In this document: positions 37,613-45,816 of the stretch, piece by piece
Layout of the letters: every line of letters begins with the position of its first letter
Numbering within the stretch: position 1 is the stretch's first letter
Assembly: GCF_000196435.1 (NCBI RefSeq)
Contig: NC_010161.1
Coordinates: forward strand, 992,001-1,056,000
Source of the DNA: Bartonella tribocorum CIP 105476
Lineage (GTDB): Bacteria > Pseudomonadota > Alphaproteobacteria > Rhizobiales > Rhizobiaceae
Length of the DNA: 64,000 bases
Direction of reading: 5' to 3'
Made by a program: the position numbers and the translations under genes
The notes under the pieces: generated by a model
Databases searched by the model: none
What the model was told of the DNA's origin: nothing
What the model saw: the letters and a program-made list of their open reading frames with translations, nothing else

Positions 37613-38230
37613 ATGAGTTATTTGCCAAAAGATAGACTTAAAATAGCGCGTAAAAATGCTGGGTATGCAACACCGAGCGAGGCTGCACGCGCTATATCAG
37701 CTCTTAATCAAAATACTCTAATTAGTCATGAAAATGGAAATCGTCCTGTTTCTCGACAAAAAGCCGAACTCTATGGACAAGTATTTAACGTCGATCCGGG
37801 ATGGATTTTATATGGTGAATCTCCTCAAGAAAATCCTAGTCTTAATATAAGTATTCCTCTTATTTCATGGATTAGTGCTGGAGAGTTAAGCGAGCAAGAT
37901 GGGATAATGGATTTTTCAGATTATCCTATGACAGAAGCTGTTAATCTTCCGGCCGGTGAATGGATTGCGTTGCGTGTAGATGGTGCATCCATGAATAAAA
38001 TTAGTCCTCCAGATTCCATAATACTTGTAAATATGCGAGATAAAAAGCTTGTACCTAATGCTTGCTATGTAATTGCAGATGAAACTGGGCAAGCTACATA
38101 TAAGCGATATAGACCAAATGATAATCCTCCTTTTCAACCTGCTTCGTACGATAAAACAATAAAAGCTCCAAAACTTGAAGGTGCCATTTCTATAATAGGT
38201 CGTGTACGACGCACTATTCTTGATATGTAA
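37613..38230 (+). CDS. CI-like repressor with LexA/S24 autocleavage domain
   Basis: A 205-aa phage repressor. The N-terminal helix-turn-helix covers about residues 6-55 (RLKIARKNAGYATPSEAARAI...LISHENGNRPVSRQKAELYG). The S24 peptidase domain has the Ala89-Gly90 cleavage site, Ser126 in DGASMNK and Lys164 in ATYKRY, so RecA-stimulated self-cleavage and SOS induction are expected. I start at ATG 37613, after the third operator; an ATG at 37586 would place an operator inside the gene. Confidence 0.88.
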   Translation: MSYLPKDRLKIARKNAGYATPSEAARAISALNQNTLISHENGNRPVSRQKAELYGQVFNVDPGWILYGESPQENPSLNISIPLISWISAGELSEQDGIMDFSDYPMTEAVNLPAGEWIALRVDGASMNKISPPDSIILVNMRDKKLVPNACYVIADETGQATYKRYRPNDNPPFQPASYDKTIKAPKLEGAISIIGRVRRTILDM

Positions 38231-38373
38231 GTACAATTAAGATTCTCTATTTAAATTATCAATTAGATGCCATCAGCAAGTCATAGCAGATTATTAATTC
38301 TACAATAAACTGCATACTTATTGATTCTTAAATTAGTCGATGATTCGTCATTTTTTAATTTTTTTGAAAAATA

Positions 38374-38412
38374 GTACATTTTGTACCCGACTGTATTTCA
38401 TTCATATTGTAC
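38374..38412 (+). promoter_or_regulatory. Two operators before the inward operon (region A)
   Basis: GTACATTTTGTAC (38374-38386) and, reversed, GTACAATATGAAT (38400-38412), the same families as the sites at 37540-37610. They lie upstream of the 38470 gene, like a lambda left operator. Confidence 0.75.
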
Positions 38413-38469
38413 TAATATATCCATAAATTAACACAAACTATTGCCAAGGGGCGTTAGGGAGGGGAAATT

Positions 38470-38844
38470 ATGGAAAAGCCAATACTTATTCATTCCAATG
38501 AAATCTTATTAGTTGCCTACGATAAAGAGCAATACATTGCAGAGTCTGGACCACTTGATGCAAGCCAAGTTCTAAGCATTGTTGATGAGGTAGATGATGC
38601 AATCCAAATCTTTCGCATCAATCCTTCTGAGAAGAGTTGTGAAGATATCTCTGAAGATATTGCAGAAGCATATGTAGAAGCAAATATTGAAGATCTCTAT
38701 GAGGATAGTGAGGTTCATTACTTTATACGCGAAAGTGATGTTTACAATAGACTTTTAGACGAGATTGCAGACGAAAAATATAATGATGAGTTTTACGGTA
38801 CTTACGAACAACAACACCGTTTGCGTCCTTGTGATGTACTTTAA
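38470..38844 (+). CDS. Acidic early protein (paralogue of 47628)
   Basis: A 124-aa, strongly acidic protein with no recognised family. It shares PILIHSNEILLVAYDKEQ-like and GTYEQQHRL blocks with the protein at 47628, the first gene of the same operon in early region B. AGGGAGGGGAAATT precedes the ATG. Position directly behind the operators resembles lambda N; acidic composition also fits a DNA-mimic or inhibitor. Both are inference. Confidence 0.7.
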   Translation: MEKPILIHSNEILLVAYDKEQYIAESGPLDASQVLSIVDEVDDAIQIFRINPSEKSCEDISEDIAEAYVEANIEDLYEDSEVHYFIRESDVYNRLLDEIADEKYNDEFYGTYEQQHRLRPCDVL

Positions 38845-38853
38845 AATTCTTAA

Positions 38854-38879
38854 GGGCGTTTGAAAAAGCGCCCCTTTTT
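38854..38879 (+). terminator. Terminator after the acidic early gene
   Basis: GGGCG (38854-38858) and CGCCC (38869-38873) followed by CTTTTT. The paralogue at 47628 has a matching hairpin. It lies between the first gene and the rest of the operon, a possible antitermination checkpoint. Confidence 0.7.
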
Positions 38880-38907
38880 CCCATCAATAATTGATTAGAG
38901 TAAACTT

Positions 38908-39264
38908 ATGAACACACATGATAATGATAGTGAAGGATATCTCATACCTGAAAACGAGGCAGACAATAGTATTGGTTATGTCCAAATGGTCAATGCCCAT
39001 GTCATGCATAGGTACTTAAATTTAAAACAAGATTTTAATACTTGATTTAATGATTGTGTTGAAAAGCTTGATCTAAAAGAAGGTGTGGATTTTGTTTTTA
39101 CAAAACAAGAATGGAACAAAAAAAAGATTTGTCCAAAATCTGAAATAGAAACAGATAAAACCGATAATCATCACTTCAAAATTCACGCAGCAAAGAAAAT
39201 CGCTCAAACAGAACGCCATAGAAACTATGGCAGAATATTATACCAAGACTTGTGTTTTCATTAA
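38908..39264 (+). pseudogene. AntA/AntB antirepressor pseudogene
   Basis: The frame gives MVNAHVMHRYLNLKQDFN, then TGA at 39043-39045 where the family has Trp, then FNDCVEKLDLKEGVDFVFTKQEW and an AntA/AntB-like end. A single TGG to TGA change accounts for the stop. Downstream the protein ends early at 39264. No restart site is obvious. Confidence 0.7.
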
Positions 39265-39275
39265 TTTAGGAAGTG

Positions 39276-40007
39276 ATGATGCGAAACTTTATTACAACAT
39301 CTGAAAACAATTTTCAAAACACAACAGTTCAAACAATGTCTAGTCGTGAAATTGCAGAGTTATGCGGTAAGCAACATGCGCATATTATGCGTGATATTCG
39401 GCAAATGTTAGGAGAATTATATCCTGAAGGGGGGTAATCCAAATTTGGATCCACCTATTTAGATAAACAGAGTAAGCTCCAAAACTGCTACAACCTCCCT
39501 AAACGTGAATGCCTCATTTTAGTTTCGGGTTACAGCATGACATTACGTGCTAGGATTATAGATCGTTGGCAAGAATTGGAAAAGCAAGCAGTAACACCAC
39601 AAATCGACTATTCAAGTCCAAAGGCTATGATTGGCTTTTTGAATTACCTACAAGGTCAAATAGATCAAAAAGACACCAACATTGAAGATTTAACACCAAA
39701 AGCCATGGCTCTTGAAAGCTTACAGCGCCATGATGGGCTCTTTGGTCTTACAGAAGCTGCTAAAATACTCGAGATGCAACCAAAACAATTCATTCAATTC
39801 TTACAGCAAAAAGGGTGGATTTACAGACGCGCAGCGGGTGGAAATTTGCTACCGTATCAAGACAAAATCCAAAAGCAACTAATGGATTGTCCAACCATCA
39901 CGTTTCAAACCGCCAGTGGAATAGAAAAAGTCATTCCTTGCGCAAAAATCACAGCAAAAGGCATTGGTGTGTTGTCTCAAGAACTTAAACGACAAAGCAT
40001 ACATTAA
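39276..40007 (+). pseudogene. Rha/KilAC antirepressor pseudogene with one stop codon
   Basis: One continuous frame: a Rha-like DNA-binding start (TMSSREIAELCGKQHAHIMRDIRQML), an in-frame TAA at 39435-39437 after a run of six G, then [29 protein letters not shown] and a full KilAC domain ([23 protein letters not shown] to [13 protein letters not shown]). The C-terminal half is nearly identical to the antirepressor at 46833. ATG 39537 could restart the second half, but without a ribosome binding site. Confidence 0.8.
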
Positions 40008-40019
40008 GAGGAGGCTATC

Positions 40020-40337
40020 ATGATAAAAAAGAAATATAAACTCACTGATGAAACAATCCAAATTGATGGAATAACGCTTTATCGCATACGCGCCTTAAAA
40101 GATTTTGATGATGTCAAAGAAGGCGACCTTGGTGGCTTTGTCGAGAGTGAATGGAATCTTAGCCATGATGATAATTGCTGGGTTGGAGGCAATGCTTGTA
40201 TTTATCAAAATGCATATATCTCTGAAAATGCCAAGGTTTATGATGATGCCGAAGTTTATAATAACGCAAAAGTTCGTGGTAATGCCATAGTAGCCGGCGA
40301 TACAGCATTTTATGGAAGTGACGCTATTTTAAGGTAG
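40020..40337 (+). CDS. Short hexapeptide-repeat protein (YdcK-like)
   Basis: A 105-aa member of the local hexapeptide family. The N-terminal 55 residues (KYKLTDETIQIDGITLYRIRALKDF, GDLGGFVESEWNLSHDDNCWV) are common to all members. Only about eight hexads of a left-handed beta helix follow (AKVYDDAEVYNNAKVRGNA). It is the shortest copy and may be truncated. GAGGAG precedes the ATG. It lies 12 bp after the Rha/KilAC pseudogene. Confidence 0.75.
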   Translation: MIKKKYKLTDETIQIDGITLYRIRALKDFDDVKEGDLGGFVESEWNLSHDDNCWVGGNACIYQNAYISENAKVYDDAEVYNNAKVRGNAIVAGDTAFYGSDAILR

Positions 40338-40348
40338 GGGGATAAATC

Positions 40349-40918
40349 ATGGAAAAGAAATACGAACTTACTGATGAAATAAAAGAATTTTATGATGCAA
40401 AAACCGATAAAAGTAAAAAACTTTATCGCATACGTGCATTAAGAGATTTTAGAAATATTAAAAAAGGTTACTTAGGCGGCTATATACAAAAAGAAGACAA
40501 CCTATCGCATGAAGGCGATTGTTGGGTTTGGCATAAAGCTATGGTTTATGGTGACGCTAAAATTTTCGGCAATGCACAAGTATTTGAACGCGCAAAAATT
40601 ACAGGCAGGGCGCGTGTTTATGAAAATGCAAAAGTTTGCGGTGAAGCATATGTTGAATATGATGCGCAAATTTACGGCAATGCACAAATTTATGGTGAGG
40701 CTCGAGTTTTGGGCCATGTTTATGGCAATGCCCGTGTCTATGGAGATGCTTATATAAGTGATAAAGCACACATTTCCGGAAATATGAAAATTCTAGATGG
40801 AGTATATATTTTCGATAATGTAAATATTTTTGGTAATCTTGAAATTCGTGGACGCAATTCAATCATCTGCGAAAGTGACTATTCAGCAAGCGATATAAGC
40901 TACATAAGCCGTTTCTAG
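40349..40918 (+). CDS. Hexapeptide-repeat protein (YdcK-like)
   Basis: A 189-aa member: common N-terminal domain (residues 1-60), then about 18 hexads with the pattern YGNAxV (AKIFGNAQVFERAKITGRARVYENA). There is no catalytic His of hexapeptide acyltransferases in a conserved place. E. coli YdcK is the only relative I know by name, and its function is unknown. Confidence 0.8.
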   Translation: MEKKYELTDEIKEFYDAKTDKSKKLYRIRALRDFRNIKKGYLGGYIQKEDNLSHEGDCWVWHKAMVYGDAKIFGNAQVFERAKITGRARVYENAKVCGEAYVEYDAQIYGNAQIYGEARVLGHVYGNARVYGDAYISDKAHISGNMKILDGVYIFDNVNIFGNLEIRGRNSIICESDYSASDISYISRF

Positions 40919-40929
40919 CAACACAAACC

Positions 40930-40991
40930 AACTTTTAACACATGCGTGATTCACGCCACGGGTGAATTGCGCTCCAATGGAGGAAAGCAAA
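40930..40991 (+). promoter_or_regulatory. Conserved leader of the recombination genes, copy 1
   Basis: TTTTAACACATGCGTGATTC, then ACGCCACGGGTGAATTGCGC ahead of a GGAGG ribosome binding site. TTCAC/GTGAA can pair around GCCACGG. Closely similar leaders precede recT (45741) and the 44178 gene, so the element goes with the recombination module rather than with one protein. Confidence 0.6.
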
Positions 40992-41813
40992 ATGAATGAA
41001 CAAAACACGAACTTAACAGAAGTAAACAAAACAAACGATTATGAAATCAAACCTACAGCTATGGAACTTATTTTAGAAAGAGCTTTAGAAAATGATGTTA
41101 ATCTGGATCGTCTCAAGAGCCTTCTCGAATTACGAGAAAAGGAGATAGAACGACAAGAGCGCAAGAACTTTGTTCGTGATCTTTCTACTATGCAAATGGA
41201 ATATCAAAAAATACATAAAAATGCTACAAACACCCATACAAATAGCCAATATGCTACGCTTGATAAATATCTTGATGCCATAAAGGATAGTCTTTCAAAA
41301 TATCGCTTTTCCTTGTTTTCTCGTATCAAAGAGCAGAATTCAAATGCCATAACTGTAGAAATGACTTTAAAGCATATATCAGGCAATGAAATATCAACAC
41401 AAGGAACATTTCCTTTTGACACTACAGGGAGTAAAAACAACGTACAAGCAGTTGGTTCTACAATCACGTACGCACGTAGATATCTCTTAGGTATGCTTCT
41501 TAATATTGTGAGTGAAGATGATGATACAGATGGAAATCCCCCTATCAAAAAGGCATTTCCGCAGCAAATCAATGAAATCAGAAGACTCATAGTGCAAACC
41601 CAATCAGAAGAAGCAAAGGTACTTGATTATGTGAAAGTCGAAAATCTTGCCGATATGTCTGAGGGACAAGCCCAAATCGTTTTGCATCTTTTGAAAGATA
41701 AACAAAACAAGCAAAAGGCTCCAAAAGAACAATCTCTTCCACAACAAAAGAAGATAGACGCACCTATACAAGATATTGAATATGCACCAACACAACAACA
41801 AACGGCGGTGTGA
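40992..41813 (+). CDS. erf: ERF-family single-strand annealing protein
   Basis: A 273-aa protein. The ERF core lies at about residues 65-180 (MQMEYQKIHKNATNTHTNSQYATLDKYLDAI to VQAVGSTITYARRYLLGMLLNI). The C-terminal tail (VENLADMSEGQAQIVLHLLKDK and DAPIQDIEYAPTQQQTAV) is almost the same as in the unrelated RecT protein at 44925. It anneals complementary strands behind the exonuclease encoded next. ATG 40992 follows GGAGGAAAGC. Confidence 0.9.
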   Translation: MNEQNTNLTEVNKTNDYEIKPTAMELILERALENDVNLDRLKSLLELREKEIERQERKNFVRDLSTMQMEYQKIHKNATNTHTNSQYATLDKYLDAIKDSLSKYRFSLFSRIKEQNSNAITVEMTLKHISGNEISTQGTFPFDTTGSKNNVQAVGSTITYARRYLLGMLLNIVSEDDDTDGNPPIKKAFPQQINEIRRLIVQTQSEEAKVLDYVKVENLADMSEGQAQIVLHLLKDKQNKQKAPKEQSLPQQKKIDAPIQDIEYAPTQQQTAV

Positions 41814-41814
41814 A

Positions 41815-42438
41815 ATGAAACAAAGAACAGAAGAATGGTTTCAAGCCCGTCTAGGCAAAGTCACCGCATCAAACGTTTATAATGTACTCAGTAAAACAGC
41901 GAGGGGAACCCCTACAAGCAAATATGAGAACTATAAAATCCAACTTATGACAGAGCGATTAGCAGAGAAAGTAAACCAGTTTTATACGACACCTGCTATG
42001 CAATGGGGCATTGAACATGAAGAAGATGCCTTGAGAGAATATGAATTCATTTATGACACGATTGTCACAAGATGCGGATTTATCGAACATCCCACAATCA
42101 AAATGGCTGGTGCAAGCCCTGATGGTTTTATTGGCGATGACGGTTTAGTTGAAGTCAAATGCCCGCAAAAAAATACTCACCTGCGCTTTTTTATAGATGA
42201 CAATATAAAGCCCGAATATAGTGCGCAAATGCAGTTCCAAATGGCTTGCACTGGACGAAAATGGTGTGATTTCATTAGCTATAATCCGCATTTTGTAGGC
42301 AAATCACTTCACTTGCGCATGAAAATCAAACGCATCCACCGTGATGAAGAACAAATTGAACAGATTAATCAAGCGATTGAAGTCTTTTTAGAGGAAATAG
42401 AGCAAGAGATGGAAAAGATCTCGACAAAAGCTGCATGA
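41815..42438 (+). CDS. YqaJ-type exonuclease (region A)
   Basis: A 207-aa nuclease of the lambda exonuclease/YqaJ family. Motifs: RTEEWFQARLGKVTASN, MQWGIEHEEDALREYE, GASPDGFIGDDGLVEVKCPQ (Asp, Glu and Lys of the PD-(D/E)xK site) and YSAQMQFQMACTGRKWCDFISY. I start at ATG 41815, one base after the erf stop. It makes 3' overhangs for the annealing protein. The near-identical copy is at 44300. Confidence 0.92.
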   Translation: MKQRTEEWFQARLGKVTASNVYNVLSKTARGTPTSKYENYKIQLMTERLAEKVNQFYTTPAMQWGIEHEEDALREYEFIYDTIVTRCGFIEHPTIKMAGASPDGFIGDDGLVEVKCPQKNTHLRFFIDDNIKPEYSAQMQFQMACTGRKWCDFISYNPHFVGKSLHLRMKIKRIHRDEEQIEQINQAIEVFLEEIEQEMEKISTKAA

Positions 42439-42444
42439 AGTTAT

Positions 42445-42472
42445 GGGGGTGCTCTCTCCTCCCAGCACCCCC
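42445..42472 (+). terminator. Strong hairpin after the exonuclease gene
   Basis: GGGGGTGC (42445-42452) and GCACCCCC (42465-42472). The mirrored copy lies at 44256-44293 after the other exonuclease gene. Confidence 0.7.
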
Positions 42473-42516
42473 ACCCATTTAAGTAATAAGTAATATAAAA
42501 ATAGAAAGATAATGAG

Positions 42517-42720
42517 ATGATATTTGATGATGGCGATAGATATGTAACAACCCGTGAATGTGCACAGCTTTTTAGTGTATCAACCACAACGATTCGCAAT
42601 TGGGTGCTTCAAGGGGAGTTTCCGCAACCCTATAAGCTAGGAAGAGCCGTAAGATGGAGAAAAAAGGAGATCTTAGCCTTTACTCCAAAGAAAAATAGGG
42701 AACAAACAACAACAAATTAA
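42517..42720 (+). CDS. Excisionase-like helix-turn-helix protein
   Basis: A 67-aa MerR/AlpA-type DNA-binding protein (YVTTRECAQLFSVSTTTIRNWVLQGEFPQPYKLGRAVRWRKKEIL). Such proteins act as excisionases or activate them. It is the last gene of early region A, where the integrase would be expected next, but no integrase on this strand follows. Confidence 0.8.
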   Translation: MIFDDGDRYVTTRECAQLFSVSTTTIRNWVLQGEFPQPYKLGRAVRWRKKEILAFTPKKNREQTTTN

Positions 42721-42807
42721 GTAAAATTGTATAAACTACAAGAGGTGGTCTGAAAATTACTGTTTAAAGGAAAAATATATGTATTTTAATAACTTAAATA
42801 AAAAAAA

Positions 42808-42823
42808 TGGTGCCCCCAGAGAG
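42808..42823. other. Possible attachment-site core
   Basis: TGGTGCCCCCAGAGAG reads on the other strand like the 3' end of a tRNA with CCA. It lies in the non-coding gap between the excisionase-like gene and the integrase, where an att site is expected. No second copy is visible in the window, so this is only a candidate. Confidence 0.25.
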
Positions 42824-42913
42824 CGAAAAGAAAGCAAATAAAATCAAAAAATTATGTTGAATGTAAGGGAATACCCGAGTCTTGATTCTATTACGTTTTT
42901 TTGTCTCTACTCC

Positions 42914-43951
42914 CTAACTTTTTTGGAGCTTTTTTATAGCTTCAAGAGCTAGTCTTTTACGATCTGCGCTCTTTGTATAAAGAGATGCCATTTGATCTTC
43001 TGTCCAGCCAAAAATTGCTTTGAGTTGTGAAACTGTTGCTCCAGAATTTGCTGCGCGTGTAGCTGCTAATTTTCTCAATCCATGGGCTGATTTTTTAATT
43101 CCAGCCGCATTACAAGCGTCTCTAAATGCATTACCAAAGCTTTCTTTGATAAATTTTTGATTAGTTTTACTACAGATAAATGTTTCATTTCCAATAGGAC
43201 CAATTTTAAGAGTCTCTGCTAATTCTGGTAAAATAGGCAGAAAAACATCTGTTTGATATTTGCTTTTCTCTGTCTTGAGGTGAATGATATTATCTTTGAC
43301 GTTTTTCCAACCAATACGAACCGCATCACCACGGCGCAAACCCGTGTAAAGAAGAACATCAATCCAAACCCGTTCATGGGTACCATGTGACCAGCGTTGG
43401 TAATATTTCTCAACATCATCTTCTGTCCAAACAGCAAATCCGTCTTTATTGTTAAGAGCTGGTCTTTTTACTCCTACTGTTGGATTACTTTCCAAAAGAC
43501 CTTGGTCAATCGCCCAATTAAAAAGTCCATTAAGTGCTTTCAGAAAGTTTCTAGCCATTGCCGGTGTTTCTTTACGGCGTTCAACACCGGCTACGATATG
43601 TTTTTTTTCAATTGCTTGGTATGGGATATTTCCTATGCTATCGCATACCTTCATAAGAATGAGTTCTTTTTGTCTTTTCGTAGCTTTAGCAAGGCAATAC
43701 CAATCAGAGCTATTAAAATATTGTTTAAGCAGCCATGCAAATGACCCTTCAATCAGTTTTCCGGTTTTAGGTTTTGGAGGGATTATGCCTTGTAATTCGG
43801 CAAGTGCGCTTTTGTAGTTGTCAACAAACTCTTGCGTTCCATAGGTTCCGCGTATTCGAATACGTTTTCCATGACCAATACGTACATACCATATGATTTT
43901 GTTATGGCGTGTGACTTCTTTTAGAAGATAGGGGGGGCGTGGTTTAGGCAT
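42914..43951 (-). CDS. int: Phage tyrosine integrase
   Basis: A 345-aa tyrosine recombinase. Catalytic residues, numbered from ATG 43951, are Arg206 in YTGLRRGD, His290 and Arg293 in HGLRK, Trp316 in FGWTEDQM and Tyr325 in SLYTKSADR. The N-terminal arm-binding part and core-binding domain are present. It integrates and, with excisionase, excises the element. It is read with early region B. Confidence 0.93.
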   Translation of the reverse strand: MPKPRPPYLLKEVTRHNKIIWYVRIGHGKRIRIRGTYGTQEFVDNYKSALAELQGIIPPKPKTGKLIEGSFAWLLKQYFNSSDWYCLAKATKRQKELILMKVCDSIGNIPYQAIEKKHIVAGVERRKETPAMARNFLKALNGLFNWAIDQGLLESNPTVGVKRPALNNKDGFAVWTEDDVEKYYQRWSHGTHERVWIDVLLYTGLRRGDAVRIGWKNVKDNIIHLKTEKSKYQTDVFLPILPELAETLKIGPIGNETFICSKTNQKFIKESFGNAFRDACNAAGIKKSAHGLRKLAATRAANSGATVSQLKAIFGWTEDQMASLYTKSADRKRLALEAIKKLQKS

Positions 43952-43959
43952 GATCAATT

Positions 43960-44178
43960 TTACATCTTAGAGAGTGCGATTTCGTAATATTCATTCTTTG
44001 ACAAATCTAAAAGTGTGTCTGGATGGCTAACGGAATTTGGTATTGGAATATCTGCTTTCAGATAGATAAGCAGTTCACCGGTAGGTTTGATTTCTATGAG
44101 TTCGCAGCCTTGCTTTTTTGCTTCTCTTAAAGCTCGTGCAATGTCTGCTTGCGTTATGATAGCTTTACGAGGCGCCAT
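43960..44178 (-). CDS. Small protein upstream of the integrase
   Basis: A 72-aa basic-to-mixed protein (MAPRKAIITQADIARALREAKKQGCELIEIKPTGELLI). Short genes with an IARALREAKKAG-like helix next to integrases are widespread in Rhizobiales elements; the function is unknown and an excision accessory role is only suggested. ATG 44178 has AAGGAGAAGAG upstream; an earlier ATG at 44226 lacks one. Confidence 0.7.
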   Translation of the reverse strand: MAPRKAIITQADIARALREAKKQGCELIEIKPTGELLIYLKADIPIPNSVSHPDTLLDLSKNEYYEIALSKM

Positions 44179-44250
44179 ATCTCTTCTCCTTACATTGAGA
44201 CGCAATTCACTCGTGTGGTGAGTCACGAATTGATTAAAAATTGTTAGGAA
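44179..44250 (-). promoter_or_regulatory. Conserved leader of the recombination genes, copy 3
   Basis: On the minus strand, TTTTTAATCAATTCGTGACT and then CACGAGTGAATTGCGTC lead into AAGGAGAAGAG. It is a diverged version of the leaders at 40930 and 45741; ACTC/GAGT can pair. Confidence 0.5.
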
Positions 44251-44255
44251 AGGGT

Positions 44256-44293
44256 GGGGGTGCTAGGAGGCGTTGGTGAGGATAAGCACCCCC
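44256..44293 (-). terminator. Hairpin after the exonuclease gene (region B)
   Basis: GGGGGTGCT (44256-44264) and AGCACCCCC (44285-44293), directly behind the exonuclease stop. Counterpart of the hairpin at 42445. Confidence 0.65.
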
Positions 44294-44299
44294 ATAGTT

Positions 44300-44923
44300 T
44301 CAAGCGGCTTTTATTGAGATTCTTTGTATCTCTTGTTCTATTTCTGCTAAAAAGGCTTCGACGGCTTGATTAATCTGTTCAATTTGTTTGTCATCACGGT
44401 AGATGCGTTTGATTTTCATACGCAAGTGAGATGAATCCCCCGCAAAACGCGGGTCATAACTGATAAAATCACACCATTTTCGCTCTGTACAAGCCATTTG
44501 GAATTGCATTTGCGCATGATATTCTGGTTTAATTTCATCATCTATACAAAAGCGTAAATGGTTGATTGATTGTGGACATTTGATTTCGATTAAACCGTTT
44601 TCACCAATAAGCCCATCAGGGCTAGCCCCCGCCATTTTGATTGTGGGGTGTTGGATAAAACCACATTGAGTGATTTCTGTATCATAAATGAATGCATATT
44701 CTTTTAGAGCATCTTCTTCATGTTCAATGCCCCATTGCATAGCCGGCGTTGGATAAGATTGGCTTATTTCACCCGTTAAACGCTCTGTCATAAGTTTGAT
44801 TTTGTAATCTTCATATTTGCTTGTAGGAGTTCCCTTTGCTGTTTTACTAATGACGTTATAAACGTTTGAAGCGGTGACTTTACCTAACCGTGCTTGAAAC
44901 CATTGTGCTGTTCTTTGTTCCAT
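44300..44923 (-). CDS. YqaJ-type exonuclease (region B)
   Basis: A 207-aa paralogue of the 41815 protein with the same active-site blocks (RTAQWFQARLGKVTASN, MQWGIEHEEDAL, GASPDGLIGENGLIEIKCPQ, YHAQMQFQMACTERKWCDFISY). ATG 44923 lies one base after the recT stop. Most differences from the region A copy are conservative, so both look functional. Confidence 0.92.
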   Translation of the reverse strand: MEQRTAQWFQARLGKVTASNVYNVISKTAKGTPTSKYEDYKIKLMTERLTGEISQSYPTPAMQWGIEHEEDALKEYAFIYDTEITQCGFIQHPTIKMAGASPDGLIGENGLIEIKCPQSINHLRFCIDDEIKPEYHAQMQFQMACTERKWCDFISYDPRFAGDSSHLRMKIKRIYRDDKQIEQINQAVEAFLAEIEQEIQRISIKAA

Positions 44924-44924
44924 C

Positions 44925-45740
44925 TCACACCGCCGTTTGTTGTTGAGTTGGTGCATATTCGATATCTTGGATATGAATATATTCGGCATCTTGTATAGGC
45001 GCGTCTATTTGCTCTTGTTGCGGGTGAGATTGTAGAGCTCTTTCTCTTTGAATGTTTTTCCTTTTTTCCAAAAGCGCCAAAACCTCTTGTGCTTTTTCAC
45101 AAGACAGATCTGTTAAGTTTTCTACATTTGCGTAAGAAAGAAGATTATTTTCGTTCGTTCCAGTCTCTTTAATTAACTCTTTGATTTGTTCAAGCATGTC
45201 ATAAGAAATGAGTTGTACTGGTGTGGTATTATTAATACGAGCCGCTTCATCTTCTTCATAAATACCGGAAAAACCGAAAGCATAGCGTGCACATTGTATA
45301 GTTGCTTTATGACGTAACATGCGTGCTGGATATTTTCCCCATAGGTCACTGTTTTCTTTTTTACATTCCGATAAATATTCAGTGACCTCGATAGGATCTT
45401 TAATGCCTTTGAGACGAATAGCGCATTTGATAGCAATCAACTTACCGTCTTTATCGAGTTGATCTTGAAAAGTCATGCCATCGAATTGAGAATTAGATTT
45501 GATGATTTTAATCCACCCATCAATAGAGACAACAGGGATAATACCGCCGCCTTTTTTAGGGAATGCATAGATTTCTTTTGTTAATGGGTTTAATCCATAA
45601 GTATTGGCAACAGAGATAAAAGCAGCGAATTCTTCATCAGAGAAGTTATGATTGATACATGTTTTGATAATTGTTTTACGAAATTCATCATGAGAAAACC
45701 CATATTTTTTTGCCATAGTGGCTAATTGTGCATTTGTCAT
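44925..45740 (-). CDS. recT: RecT/Bet-type single-strand annealing protein
   Basis: A 271-aa protein. The Bet core covers about residues 15-185 (EFAAFISVANTYGLNPLTKEIYAFPKKGGGIIPVVSIDGWIKII, ARMLRHKATIQCARYAFGFSGIYEEDEA). The last 80 residues (YANVENLTDLSCEKAQEVLALLEKRK to IEYAPTQQQTAV) match the tail of the ERF protein of region A, although the cores are unrelated. It anneals strands for the exonuclease next to it. Confidence 0.92.
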   Translation of the reverse strand: MTNAQLATMAKKYGFSHDEFRKTIIKTCINHNFSDEEFAAFISVANTYGLNPLTKEIYAFPKKGGGIIPVVSIDGWIKIIKSNSQFDGMTFQDQLDKDGKLIAIKCAIRLKGIKDPIEVTEYLSECKKENSDLWGKYPARMLRHKATIQCARYAFGFSGIYEEDEAARINNTTPVQLISYDMLEQIKELIKETGTNENNLLSYANVENLTDLSCEKAQEVLALLEKRKNIQRERALQSHPQQEQIDAPIQDAEYIHIQDIEYAPTQQQTAV

Positions 45741-45810
45741 TATTGTTTCCTTGATTTGCGCGCAATTCCCCCGTGGCGTGAATCACGCTTGTGTTAAAAG
45801 TTGTTTGGTT
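45741..45810 (-). promoter_or_regulatory. Conserved leader of the recombination genes, copy 2
   Basis: On the minus strand: AACTTTTAACACAAGCGTGA, then TTCACGCCACGGGGGAATTG, ahead of CAAGGAAACAATA and the recT ATG. Almost identical to the leader of erf at 40930 although the genes behind differ. Confidence 0.6.
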
Positions 45811-45816
45811 TGGTTG

